Assembly (NCBI GenBank): GCA_013368375.1
Contig: JAACJP010000001.1
Coordinates: 620,001-684,000 of the forward strand
From: Tricholomella constricta
Lineage: Eukaryota > Basidiomycota > Agaricomycetes > Agaricales > Lyophyllaceae
Length of the DNA stretch: 64,000 bases
Reading direction: 5' to 3'
The notes beneath the pieces are model-generated. The model saw only the letters and a list, made by a program, of their open reading frames with translations. It ran no database searches and was not told the origin of the DNA. This document shows positions 32,255 to 43,554 of this stretch, in pieces. Positions within the stretch are counted from its first letter, which is position 1, and each line of letters opens with the position of its first letter. The position numbers and the translations under genes were made by a program.

Positions 32255-34967
32255 AATGCCAGCTCTCATTCCCGCCCCACGCACTCTTTATGACAAAATT
32301 TGGGACGATCATGTTGTGTGCGCACTGTATCTTATCTCGACGCTTTGGTAAACGATTAATGGAACTCCCTCAGTGATGTGAATGACGACGGTTTGGCTCT
32401 TATATACATAGATCGGTATGTTTAGCATGCTTCTGAAGTGCGCTTATATGCTCATTTAGCCCAGTCATCTCGTCCACGAAGTTACCAGCCCCCAGGCATT
32501 CGAAGGACTGTGAGTTTATCGACTCTTTACTCCAGATCGGTGCTCAACGCGTCTTCAACAGTCGGACTGCAGGCAGGCCAGTGCGTCGACCAGACTGCAC
32601 CCTCGCGACCGTTGACCACAATGTTCCGTCCGTATAGACCCTTTTTTGCTTGTTCGTTCTCTGGCTAACTTCGACGATAGCACGGTTTCGCGCAAGAACT
32701 TCACAACCGTAGAGTCGTTCATCGCTGAGCCTGACTCGCGTGCACAATGCGCTGCCCTGGAAGACAACGTGAAGGAGTTTGGCCTGACGTACTTTGGCAT
32801 GAAGGACAGGCGCCAAGGTATGCCCCCTCGTCTGATCTCGTTCGCACTTATTCTGACCATAATCATGATAATAGGTATCGTCCATATCATCGGCCCGGAA
32901 CAAGGCTTCACTGTATGCTCGCCTTCGTTCGCTTCTTGAAATCATCTGACGCCCTTAATTAAGCTCCCTGGAATCACCTGCGTGTGTGGTGATTCACATA
33001 CTTCCAGTGAGTGTTTCCCATGTTCCTTCCGGGCTTTGACAGAACCATTTTTTTGTCACAGCTCACGGGGCCTTTGGATCTCTGGCATTCGGTATCGGCA
33101 CATCTGAAGTCGAACATGTCCTTGCCACCCAGACTCTTTTGCAGAAAAAGGGAAAGAATATGCGAATCACGGTCAATGGCGATCTCCACGAGGGGGTCAC
33201 ATCGAAAGATGTTATCTTGCACATTATTGGCGTCATCGGCACCGCAGGAGGCACAGGTTGCGTTATCGAGTACGCGGGATCCGTTTTCCGTGGATTCAGC
33301 ATGGAGGCCCGCATGAGCGTATGCAATATGAGTATTGAGGCCGGTGCTCGTGCAGGAATGGTTGCTCCTGATGACGTCACATTCGAGTATCTGAAGGACC
33401 GTCCTCTGGCACCGAAGGGCGACGCTTGGGATCGTGCTGTGCTGTACTGGAAGTCGTTGAAATCTGACGAGGGCGCCAAGTTCGACATCGAAGTCAACAT
33501 TTCCGCCTCCGACATCATCCCCACCATCACATGGGGAACCTCACCTCAGGACGTCGTGCCTATAACAGGATCTGTCCCCGACCCTTCAACAATGACTGAC
33601 CCCGTGAAGCGCGCTTCCGCTGAGCGTTCGCTGACCTATATGGGTCTCACCGCCAATACGCCTATGCAGGAGATCCCCATCGATAAGGTCTTCATTGGCT
33701 CCTGCACCAACAGTCGCATCGAAGATCTCCGTTCTGCCGTTAGGATCGTTCTAGCAGCCGGTCCCGATGCGAAGGTTGCATCCAACGTCCATGCGATGAT
33801 TGTTCCAGGCTCTGGTTTGATCAAGCAGCAGGCTGAAGCAGAGGGTCTTGATGCCGTGTTCAAGCGTGCAGGTTTCGACTGGCGCGAGGCGGGATGTTCT
33901 ATGTGTTTGGGCATGAACCCCGATCAACTGGCCCCGGGTGAACGCTGCGCCAGTACCAGCAATCGCAATTTCGAAGGTCGCCAGGGTGCCGGTGGTCGTA
34001 CACACTTGCTCAGCCCTGCAATGGCTGCGGCTGCTGCGATTACAGGGAAGTTGACGGACGTGCGTAAGTTCCTGGGCGTCGATGCCGAGGCGCAGATTGC
34101 AGCCGGCCCCCAGTTGAAGCTGGCTAGCGCATTTGATTTCTTGGACGAGCCCGAAGCATCGCCGGCACCGCAACCCACACAAAAGGAAACCTCGTCACCG
34201 TCCACCCCCTTGCCCTCCACAGAAACGTCCAGCAGTGTCGAGAAGTTCATTGTTGTTCAAGGCATCGCCGCTCCTTTGCACATTGAGAACGTCGACACCG
34301 ACATGATCATCCCCAAACAGTTCTTGAAGACGTTGAAGCGAACTGGTCTGGCCAACGCTTTGTTTTATACCCTCCGCAAGGACCCGCACACCGGTAAAGA
34401 CACCGATTTCATCCTCAACCGTGCGCCATACGACAAAGCCAAAATCCTCGTGTGCACAGGACAAAATTTTGGATGTGGAAGCTCTCGTGAACACGCTCCA
34501 TGGAGTCTGTGAGTCGTCTATTTTTCAGGCTTCGAAACAGCGAAACTGAGACGCCTCATCCAAGGAACGACTTTGGCATCCGATGCATTATTGCTCCAAG
34601 CTTCGCCGACATATTCCGCAACAACTCGATGCAGAACGGTATGCTTCCCGTGGCCTTGCCTCAGGAGGATTGCCGCGCATTGGCGGCGGACGCCGAGGCT
34701 GGTCTGGAGTTGGAGGTTGATCTGGAGAAGCAAGAGGTACGCAGACCGAACGGCAAGGCGCCGATACCGTTCGTCACGGACGCGTTCCGGCGACATTGTC
34801 TGTTGAACGGGCTGGACGACATTGCGTTGACGATGCAGAAAGGGATGTCGATCGAGGAATTCGAGCAGAGGAGATCACAGCAGTGGCCGTGGTTAGATGG
34901 TTTCGGTTATAAAGGGTCGAAAATCCCGGCCGTGACTGGGAAGCCCTCGAAGAAGATGGATTGGTAG
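32255..34967 (+). CDS. LEU1: 3-isopropylmalate dehydratase (LeuC-LeuD fusion)
   Basis: LEU1 is a 4Fe-4S enzyme of leucine synthesis that interconverts 2- and 3-isopropylmalate in the cytosol. Short 5' exons read [40 protein letters not shown] and [19 protein letters not shown]. Then follow [15 protein letters not shown], the [20 protein letters not shown] block and a long exon. Cluster cysteines are visible in [14 protein letters not shown] and [10 protein letters not shown]. The small-subunit half has [34 protein letters not shown] and, after an intron, [17 protein letters not shown]. The protein ends [10 protein letters not shown] Pro/Ser/Thr-rich linker joins the halves. Confidence 0.96.
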
Positions 34968-35222
34968 ACGAGCCATGTTGTACTTGTATCATATCATATG
35001 GCATCTTGCATTTGCAGTCTTTCATGAAATTGTCCACGCGTGGCCTGCATTTGTGTAACGAGGGAGTCGAGGGACTTTGATAAAACAGGGCTTCATCTGA
35101 GATCTGAAATGACGCCTCCATGTGTGGCGAGTTTTGCGTGACACATTTGCCTTCGACTGGCCATTGCCCCAACCTCCCGACTTATTCCTGTCTGTATACC
35201 CACAGGTCTCTGCACCCACTCC

Positions 35223-36854
35223 ATGGACAGCCCGCAGGAAGACCCATCGAATGGGCAAACGGCCCTTAAATTCTCTCCGTCCAAGGCTCAACCTTTTAAC
35301 AAGGCCAAGGCCGTTTTACCAGCCGTCAAGCCTGTTCTCAAAGCGCAGCAGAAAACTCTTACCAGCCGTTCAAGCAAACCTATCATCAACTGGTTTCAGC
35401 GCAAGCTCGCTGGTACTGGAAGGGGAAAGAGGGCCGAGAGCCATAGGGCAGCTGCTGAGGCCATAGCATTGGGCAAAAGTAGAGCTGGTCCAACATCTCT
35501 ATCACCCCGCGTGGCTCCCCGAGTGACATCCTCACCTGTACCTTCCCCTACATATGCTGGTGGAAGACAACACGGCAGGCATGACTCCCTCGGTGTTCAT
35601 GGCCAAAGGAAAACTATCTCTTTGAATGGAGACGACGATGGCCACGACTTTTCGGTGGATGACGCTGACGACCACTCGTTGGACCAATCCTCTCTTGCAA
35701 GGGAATCAACGTGGTCGCCTGGAAGCATGCTGGAGGCCGACGACGACGCGTCTGTCCGTCCAATACCGCCAAGTGCCCCACCCTCCCCTTCGCCTTCCCG
35801 ATCATCTTCCTCCTACCTCTCGGACCCGCGTACTTTCAGAAGCATTGCGGCGAGCACCAAACCGACTACACTGCTCAGTATTGACATGAACGGAAACGGA
35901 ATGGCACATATTGCCCAGGCGCCCACAACTCCACCATACGTGAATCGATTTCCCCACATCCGAAACTCCTCTTCCACCAACAACCCAAATGTACACAGCA
36001 GCGGTGCCTCCATCACATTCTCATCACTTCCCCAGTCCTCGTCGCGCCCTTCATCCTTAAGCAACCCCGCAACGCTTCTGGCCACGCCACACGGGCACAG
36101 TGCCGTTCAAGCCCCTTTGCACACAACGCATCATCCACGAAACAACCCCCGCCCGTCCTCCCCGCCCTTGGATAATGCGTCTGTTCTAACGCTTGCCTCA
36201 TCTGCGTACGCGATGCCTGGACTGCGCGCGAATTTGGGACACTCGACAACTCCTTCCGCTAGGGGCCTCGGAGACTCGTTGTCACATTTTGACGGAAGCA
36301 TCACATATGCAGATGTTGAGAGCACAAGCCAATTCGTTCTTGGAGATGATGAGAGGCTCGAAGAGCGGGATGTGGACGCCAGTGTCCGGGCCCTGCGGCC
36401 TCGGAGCTCGAGGAGGGGGAGTTGGGAGAGCGAGGCGAGTGGGTGGAGCGCACGAATTCAGCATGGGGCTGGGACATCGCTGTTGGCGAGGGAGAGGAGC
36501 CTGCGGACGACGAACAGCATCAAAACGGGGGCTTTTAGCGCGGAGAACCCAGAGATGTATGACCAGGATGACGGGGATGAGGATGAGAAAGACAAGGCAT
36601 CCCATTCGCCCATCACTGGAGTTTCTATTGTAACATCGTCCTCGACTGAGGAGTCAGATTCGGCACCCAGAACCAGCATCGCTTCATCTTCCAGGCATGC
36701 CGACCGCAAGGTTTCGACCGATACAGTCGAGCCGCCCAACCAAGAACCCCAAGAACGCATGCCGGAGGTCAGGCTTTCTAATGAGATCACCTCCCTTGAG
36801 CCCCATTTTGACGGGAAGAAAGGAGACGTCGCCCCGGCGAAGCAGGAGATTTAA
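35223..36854 (+). CDS. Ser/Pro-rich disordered protein, unknown function
   Basis: A single frame of 543 codons starts MDSPQEDPSNGQTALKFSPS. Residues about 40-85 form a basic stretch (SKPIINWFQRKLAGTGRGKR) that may be the only ordered motif. The rest is Ser/Thr/Pro-rich with acidic runs (GDDDGHDFSVDDADD, DQDDGDEDEKDKA). A SITYADVESTSQFVLGDDER segment lies near residue 360. There is no transmembrane segment or enzyme motif. Function cannot be assigned. Confidence 0.7.
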   Translation: MDSPQEDPSNGQTALKFSPSKAQPFNKAKAVLPAVKPVLKAQQKTLTSRSSKPIINWFQRKLAGTGRGKRAESHRAAAEAIALGKSRAGPTSLSPRVAPRVTSSPVPSPTYAGGRQHGRHDSLGVHGQRKTISLNGDDDGHDFSVDDADDHSLDQSSLARESTWSPGSMLEADDDASVRPIPPSAPPSPSPSRSSSSYLSDPRTFRSIAASTKPTTLLSIDMNGNGMAHIAQAPTTPPYVNRFPHIRNSSSTNNPNVHSSGASITFSSLPQSSSRPSSLSNPATLLATPHGHSAVQAPLHTTHHPRNNPRPSSPPLDNASVLTLASSAYAMPGLRANLGHSTTPSARGLGDSLSHFDGSITYADVESTSQFVLGDDERLEERDVDASVRALRPRSSRRGSWESEASGWSARIQHGAGTSLLARERSLRTTNSIKTGAFSAENPEMYDQDDGDEDEKDKASHSPITGVSIVTSSSTEESDSAPRTSIASSSRHADRKVSTDTVEPPNQEPQERMPEVRLSNEITSLEPHFDGKKGDVAPAKQEI

Positions 36855-37497
36855 CACGGGGAGATGGTTTTGTTGCTGTTATCGCCGTCGGGCTGATTTG
36901 CATAACGTTTCACCCATCTCCTTGTATTTATCCCAGCTTTATGTTCCCCGTCGCCGTATGTTATATTACTTACCATGTATATGCTTACACTTCGACATGT
37001 ACACTCACTGCGTCGCCGTTGTCCTTTCACTCGGAGTCTCGTGATCTGTACGCGCATCATATGACATTTCCAAAGCCTTGGTTATGGAACAGCAAGCCTC
37101 ACCCTCGGCTCAACCTGAACGCATAAGTACATCCAATACGAGCTCCCGATTCTTATTGGACATCCTAGCGTCCAACGCTCCGCCAGCCCGTTACTTGACC
37201 ATCTGCGAACTTATCCCGGTTCAGTGCTGACTGGTTTACCAAGGTAACGTTTCCCAAGAGAAGTCCCAAGTCACGAGCTCAGGATCATTCGAACCACACC
37301 CACCGCACGCATGCTTCACCTCTTCGTAGGCCTCGTGGACGCGCAAGCCAGCCGTAGCATATGCTACCGTCTATTGATGAGCTCCAGAGAATATTCGTGG
37401 ATTTTATAAAAGAAGGGCTTCGTCAGAACCGTGACACCAACATTCATCATCAATACGGTCACTCCGCCGCCCAACAATTCTGGCAGACTTCGAAGAT
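36855..37497. other. Intergenic region, 3' UTR and GH125 promoter
   Basis: The 643 nt contain no supported gene. Short frames here are not protein-like. Confidence 0.4.
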
Positions 37498-39974
37498 GAA
37501 ACTTGGAATCGGGAGCTTGGTTGTTGCTACTGCGATTGCGTCGACTACCCAGGCGCAGTGTCCGGATTATACGACGTACTCCCAGGCCAGTATCACACAG
37601 TCTTTGTATTTATGAGGCTATACTCATCATGTTGGTGTCTTTATAGAAACCCCATGGGGCACCATCGACTGGACCACTGGCTTTGCCTTTCATGCGACCA
37701 GAACCTGCATGTCGAACGTTCAATAGCTCGGCTGTGGAGGTAATTTATCCTGTAACAAATATACATATTGCCGCTCCTCATGGACTGGGACATGCTCGTA
37801 GAAAGTTATCAGTGATATGAAATCTCTCCTCAGGGATCCAGATCTTGCCCGACTTTTTGAAAATACCTTTCCTAATACGTTGGGTAAGTTTTTATCTGTG
37901 TTTGAAGAGGCGTGAGGTTTGACCCATTGCAGATACGACTGTGAAATATTTCAACGCGGTAAGAATTTTTTAATGCGCCGCGCGCCGTAGTTGTCCCACT
38001 TACTCCTGTAATTTAGACGGAGAATTTGGCTTTTATCATAACAGGAGTCAGTGACGCGCCGTTTTCAATACCCGTTATGCTAATTTACGACTGCAGGATA
38101 TCACGTTCGTTCTCCCTTGAAGGTTTATATCTCAATTGTGACCCAGTCTCATTAGCGCACAATGGTTGCGTGACACTGGAAACCAAGTTCGTCCATTGAG
38201 ATGTTTTGAATCGTGACTTTTGACTGTTCTTCATAGTTCGCACACTACATCTCCCTTCTTGGTGTTGATCCGCAACTTGCCACGCTGGTGAAAGCCGTCA
38301 TCAACAATGAAGCTCGATATGTAGCTGAATACCCATACTGTGTGTTTCATTTGATATCGCTGCAAGCCTTCATGCTAATCTAGACTAGGTGGTGCATTCC
38401 AACCGCCACCAGAGAGCGGCCTTCGCCCTTCTCACAATGATTGGGCAGACGGCGTTACGGTCAACCCGTACGTCGTCGCGTGACCTACTGGATTGGTCTC
38501 TGACCGGATAATGCTCTATAGCCCAGTCAACAATCAAACGGTATTCGAATGCAAGGTTGGGATCAAAAGCCTATTTCTTTCTGATGGTACTCATGCACTC
38601 GGCAGTATGAAATCGACTCTCTCTGTGGCTTTTTAAAGCTTTCGAGGTCCTACTATCAAGCAACCAAGGATGCTTCTTTCATCAACGACAACTGTGGGTC
38701 TGTGCTTCTGTTCGGAACGCTATAAATCTTAATCTATCTTTCAGGGAAGGCCGCTGTCAAACAAGTTTTCCGCGTCATCAATGAACAGTCTCAACCCACT
38801 TTCGACGAGGACTTCAACTTCATCTCGTATTACAACTGGACTGGCGGCCACGGCGCTCTCTCTCCTCAGGTGAACAACCATGGAAATAATGAACCCAAGG
38901 CCTACACAGGTCTCGTCGGTACCCACCATCGACCTTCAGACGATCTGAGCATGTTCGGTGCGTTAAGGCAATACTTGAAGGGTTTCAAGATTCATAATTA
39001 TTGAGGTTTAGCCTTCCTCACACCAGCGAATGCGATGCTAAGTGTTGAATTGAAGCATTTGGCAAACATTTTAGACGCTATTGGTCAACTTCCTGACGTT
39101 AGTCGAAATGCCAAAATGTGGAGCACTAGGGTTCATGATGCAATATGGAAACATACGGTGACATAAATTCCTAGTTTTGGCGCGTCCCCACTCCTGACTA
39201 GCGTTGCGAAAGGTCGTGGATAACATATTTGCATACGAGGTCAACGGTAGGTCGCATCTTGCTCTCTTAAACCTGTAACAGCTGAACGCGCTCAAAGGCT
39301 TCGGAGGCCGTTACGTGATGGATGATGCTAATGTTCCTGTGAGCGAGCACCTTCGTGTTTGAGGCGTCTCTCACTCATTTGAATTGTAGTCTCTTCTTTC
39401 CCTCCCGTACCTTGGGTTCCTGGACAAGAAACACCCCGCCTACAAGGCAACGCGTAAACTTCTTCTTTCTGTCAAAAACCCATATTTTGCTGCAGGGAAG
39501 ACGTTCAGCGGCACAGGGTATGTATTACATTGATACAGAGTGTTCAGCGACTGATTCTTTTTCAGGGGTCCACATGTTGATCCATGGCATCCTTGGTATG
39601 TATATATTTCTGGTGTTTCCGCGGGATAAAGCGCAAAATCGACATGTATCTAGGCCCATGTCCCAGATTTCAGCCATCTTCGGCACAGATGATGACCAGG
39701 AAATCTTAAAATCTCTCTACACAATCGCAAACGTTCGTCACCTCTTGTTCATCTTCGATAGACAGTGAAATTGATGTCGTCGACCTGTTGGTGATAGAAT
39801 ACGAATGGGCTTGGACTCATCCACGAATCCCAGTCGATTTATAAATCGACAGATTACACGCGTGCCTGGTTTGCCTGGGCGAACAGTTTTTTCGCGGAAA
39901 TGATCCTGGATTTGGCTGATCGCAAGCCGGGCTTGATTCTCAAAGTGAATAAGAGTTACAAACCAGGGCAGTGA
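37498..39974 (+). CDS. Glycoside hydrolase family 125 (exo-alpha-1,6-mannosidase)
   Basis: GH125 enzymes remove alpha-1,6-linked mannose from glycoproteins or cell-wall mannan. The secreted protein starts MKLGIGSLVVATAIASTTQA (signal peptide). About fifteen exons give CPDYTTYSQAKPHGAPSTGP, LPFMRPEPACRTFNSSAVE, DTTVKYFNA, ENLAFIITGDITAQWLRDTG, FQPPPESGLRPSHNDWADGV, FECKYEIDSL, FNFISYYNWTGG, GLVGTHHRPSDDLSMFAFLT, GFGGRYVMDDANVPSLLSLP, GPHVDPWHPWPMSQISAIFG and NTNGLGLIHES. It ends KVNKSYKPGQ. All joins keep the frame, so it looks functional. Confidence 0.92.
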
Positions 39975-40323
39975 GCCGCAGAAAATTGGGGCGGGCACTG
40001 CGGCTGCGGATTTAAACTGCGGAATCAGTCAATTTACCATGGACAGCTGCAGGTAGTGGTAAATGGCAGAGATTGCCGAACTTGTTGGAGGGGAGCAACG
40101 GGTCAACGTGAGCGAAAGATGCAACATGCATGTTTGGTTTTGAAATGGCCATCAATTATCAATACATAAAAACCAACAATCATCAATCGTAGCCATAATA
40201 GGCTTGCCACTACATACATTCCCTGAGCTCAAAGCCACAGGTCAAGCTCGAGGAACTGTTCTATCACGATCATATGCCCATTATACCCCAGCGGACCCAT
40301 TGAAATCAAGGCTACCAACACCG
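39975..40323. other. Intergenic region before the C2 gene
   Basis: No gene is supported in these 349 nt. Confidence 0.4.
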
Positions 40324-42600
40324 ATGTCGTCTACCCCTCGCGAGATCGGGACCCTCATCGTCGTCGTCCTTAAAGCGGTGCGTACCGCCGCGTCTTCCCA
40401 CCCGTTACCCACTCATTCTTCAATTGGTTGATCCAGAATCATCTACCAAATAAGAGACACATAGGAAAGCAGGACCCATACTGCGTGGTGACCGTTAATG
40501 GTGAAAAACGTCGAACCAAGGCAATCAAGCGGGGAGGACAACATCCAGAGTGGGACGAGGAGATACGCTTCACATTATTCGAAGATACCAGCGATATAGT
40601 GAGCAAGGACGCGCATGGAGATGGAACTCCTCCGCCACCACCACCGAAGGAAACGAGAGGACCAAAAAAAATCAAAGGGGGCAAGACTATGAAGCTGGCT
40701 TGTTTCGCTGATGACACACGGGAACCTGATCTTATTGGGGAGACGGATGTTGATCTGACAGAGGTCCTTACCAAAGGAGAAACCGACGGTGAGTATATAA
40801 GCTTCTCTCCGATGTAGACCCCTTACTTAGCAATGCGTAGAGTGGTTTACGCTTATGAATAAGGACAAATTCTCGGGGAAAGTATACCTTGAGCTGACGT
40901 TCTGGTCCAATGCGAGTTGATCACACCCGTTAGTATCTGAGCGTCACTAAACAATCACATAACAGGAACCTCCCCCAGAGAAGAAGGTCACACCAAAGCC
41001 AGCGAAAAGCAAGCAATACGGAGGCCCTGGCTCTTTCGTCCCGTCGGGGGAATCACCCTCTGGTCCACCTAACGGAGCTCCTCATTCATCACGAATCGTG
41101 TCCACTGGCAGCCCTTATGATCATTCCCGGCATAATTCTGATGGCATACCATCCTCTCTCAGAGCATCGAGTTCTCTCGCGAAACTCGATCTGTATGTGC
41201 CCCCTTACGAACGGAACAAGATCTCGCCTGTCGATAAACTAGCCAATGAATTCAATGAGTTTGGAGTATCCGATCACCGTCGAAGAGATAGCTTTCCGGT
41301 ATGTTTCATCACAGATCTTTTATATCGTGATTCTTAGGTTGCTTTATCCCAGCCTCTGCGGGGTGGGCATACGCCTCAACCACCATCTCCAGGTGGTTAC
41401 TCGACTATCTCTTCATATCCGTCACATAACTATGATCAGAGCGTTTCTGAGGCTTCCGCCTACTCGTACGATCATTCGCCTCATCATACAAAAACTTCTG
41501 GTTCCCATTACCAGCCCCCTTACCAACAGTATGATCCTCAACCAGCTCCGTACCACCCGCCGGCTCGTGGGCCAAGACACAGTATTCCTACGTCATCTTC
41601 AGGGTTTATGCCCTTGCCTACCCCTTCAGGGTTTACTCCCCTTTCCTCTCATACCCCGGATCCAACGCTATTTGGTGGACCTCCTGCCACATATAACGTC
41701 TCTCAATTTAATTCTCAGCCAGTATACACATCGCAAACACCAGCATCTCCAAACACTGATCCTTACCTGGTACCCTCATCCTCTGGTACTTTTTTCCCTC
41801 AACAGTCCTTCCCGCAATCGCAGTCCTTCCAATACTCCCAATATGCTTCTTCGACAACTCCCGCTCCCCATACATACATGGCTGCACCGGGCCAAGGGCA
41901 GCTGCCTGCGCAGCCAGCGGCACCACAGGCATATCAAAGTTATGCGCCAACCCCTGCCCCGTCTCTTGATCCTACAGCTGTCTCTACACTCCCCCAGACG
42001 ACATCGCTCTCCTCGAGCTTTGGGGCCGGTTCTCGACCTCTCCCTCAACAACCACAAGTCATATACAACCAACCACCACAAGTGTCCGCAGCATATTCGG
42101 TGCCTGCCTCCGGGAGCTCACAGCAACCAATTAATTCGTTCACTCCGGCTCCACCTGGAAGTGCCGTGTTCCCCGCAAACGGCGTATACCAACAACCGCC
42201 ACCTCCACCTCCACCACCTATTCAGTACACTGTGGGCCAACCCCAGCAGCCCTACGTACCCAATGGCCAATCCCCTGCCGTTATTCCGCCGCCGCCACCA
42301 CCGCCACTTCAGTCTAATCGTCCTAATCCATCCACACGGCGCCAGTCTGGTTTACCTCAACCGCCTGTTCTCTATCAGCAAGCACCACAGCCTGCATATC
42401 ATCCACCGCCGCCGCCGCCGCCGCCCCCTTCTGAATTCTTCATGCATCCAATGCCACCCCCGCCACCATCGCACGTTCCTGCGCAGAATACTCCTTATCA
42501 TCCTGGACCGCCCCCAAACCCCCCGGCACCTGTTGATACCCAAGGACAGTGGAATGCACAACCCGCTCAGACCAATTACGTTCAGCAGGGATATGCGTAG
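40324..42600 (+). CDS. C2-domain protein with proline-rich tail (Inn1/Fic1 ingression-protein-like)
   Basis: The N-terminal C2 domain reads MSSTPREIGTLIVVVLKA, then NHLPNKRHIGKQDPYCVVTV, QHPEWDEEIRFTLFEDTS, TMKLACFADDTREPDLIGET, TDEWFTLMNKDKFSGKVYLE. A Pro/Ser/Tyr/Gln-rich tail of about 500 residues follows, with five to seven runs of PPPPPP. This layout matches Inn1/Fic1, which links the actomyosin ring to septum synthesis by binding SH3 proteins (Hof1/Cdc15, Cyk3) through PxxP motifs. The frame at 41246-42712 (488 codons) is a shadow of the tail in another frame. The stop at 42598-42600 follows VQQGYA. Confidence 0.85.
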
Positions 42601-42829
42601 TCAAGCCTTCTGGAAGGCCCCCGCTAGTATGCTTGACACCGGTCTTCCTTCCGGGCATTATTCTTGGACATTCTTGAATATTGTACACGTTGTTTTTTCC
42701 GCATACGCGTGATAGATCTGCTCTATGTCAGCAGCATAGATAGATATGTAATATCGAAAAAGAACGGAATAGTGAATGGTTCGATTCTATCAGTGTAAGC
42801 ACCACAAAACCTCAGAGGATGTTGCCTCG

Positions 42830-43371
42830 TCATGAAGGCTCGACGCACTCAGCAGCATCTGCTCTCTCCCTCTTCCACTTGGCAATTTCGGTTTCTGTTG
42901 GGACAATTCCACGGCGCGAGAGATGGTACCGTGCCTCTTTACGGATCATGTTCTCGTGGTAGCGCTGCTGAGCTTCATGAGCCTGTAGGGCATTCTCTGC
43001 GCTAAACACAAGGCCGAAAACCGTGACTGCAATGAGAATCAGCCAGAAACGCGCGATAAACCAGACTAAATGACGCACAACCGGACACGATGTAACCTTT
43101 GAACGCAAGTGTTTGCCGCCTTATAACCGGCAAGAATTCAATCGAAAAGCAAGCCTGTTCTTAAACAGCGATGTTTACCGGAAGAGAGGCCAGGAGTAGT
43201 TCACAATGATGGCCAACCCGAGACCAATTGCGGTTGCACGCAGACCTCCCTATGATACGATTGGCAGGTGTTACTGAAAGGTCAGTGAGAAAAACGGACT
43301 TGTATTGCCGCCTTTTTCTGGATTTCATGCGCCTCTTCGACATCTTGCCGTTGGCGGAGACGCGTGGACAT
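42830..43371 (-). CDS. Small two-membrane-segment protein, probably mitochondrial
   Basis: Four exons give about 125 aa: MSTRLRQRQDVEEAHEIQKK, GGLRATAIGLGLAIIVNYSW, PLFRRQTLAFKGYIVS and VTVFGLVFSAENALQAHEAQ. The C-terminal helix has RKEARYHLSRRGIVPTETEI and KWKRERADAAECVEPS. Two hydrophobic segments with a basic loop recall HIG1-type respiratory supercomplex factors, but the resemblance is only general. I placed introns so that the Arg-Gln-Thr-Leu loop is kept. The larger uninterrupted frame beginning MRSKVTSCPV reads through an intron. Confidence 0.65.
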
Positions 43372-43554
43372 GGTGAGGAACGGGTTGGGAACGGGCGTGA
43401 AAACTGCGGTCAGCTATACCACCCGATCTTTATTGTGTTTGGTAAAGAAGCGACATCCAAATATTATAACACCCAAGTTGAATGAATGTTTAACGTTTAA
43501 CAAGTGTAGGCTAAGGTGTCGTTGGTAATACAGTGCTAATCCACACAGTGTCAT

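Noticed and set aside
37498..39974. GH125 as a pseudogene because no long frame is visible
   Set aside because: Consensus introns join all exons in frame from signal peptide to stop.
41246..42712. 488-codon plus-strand frame
   Set aside because: It is a shadow in another frame of the Pro/Ser/Gln-rich tail of the C2 protein; the tail frame continues from the C2 domain exons and ends in a sensible stop.
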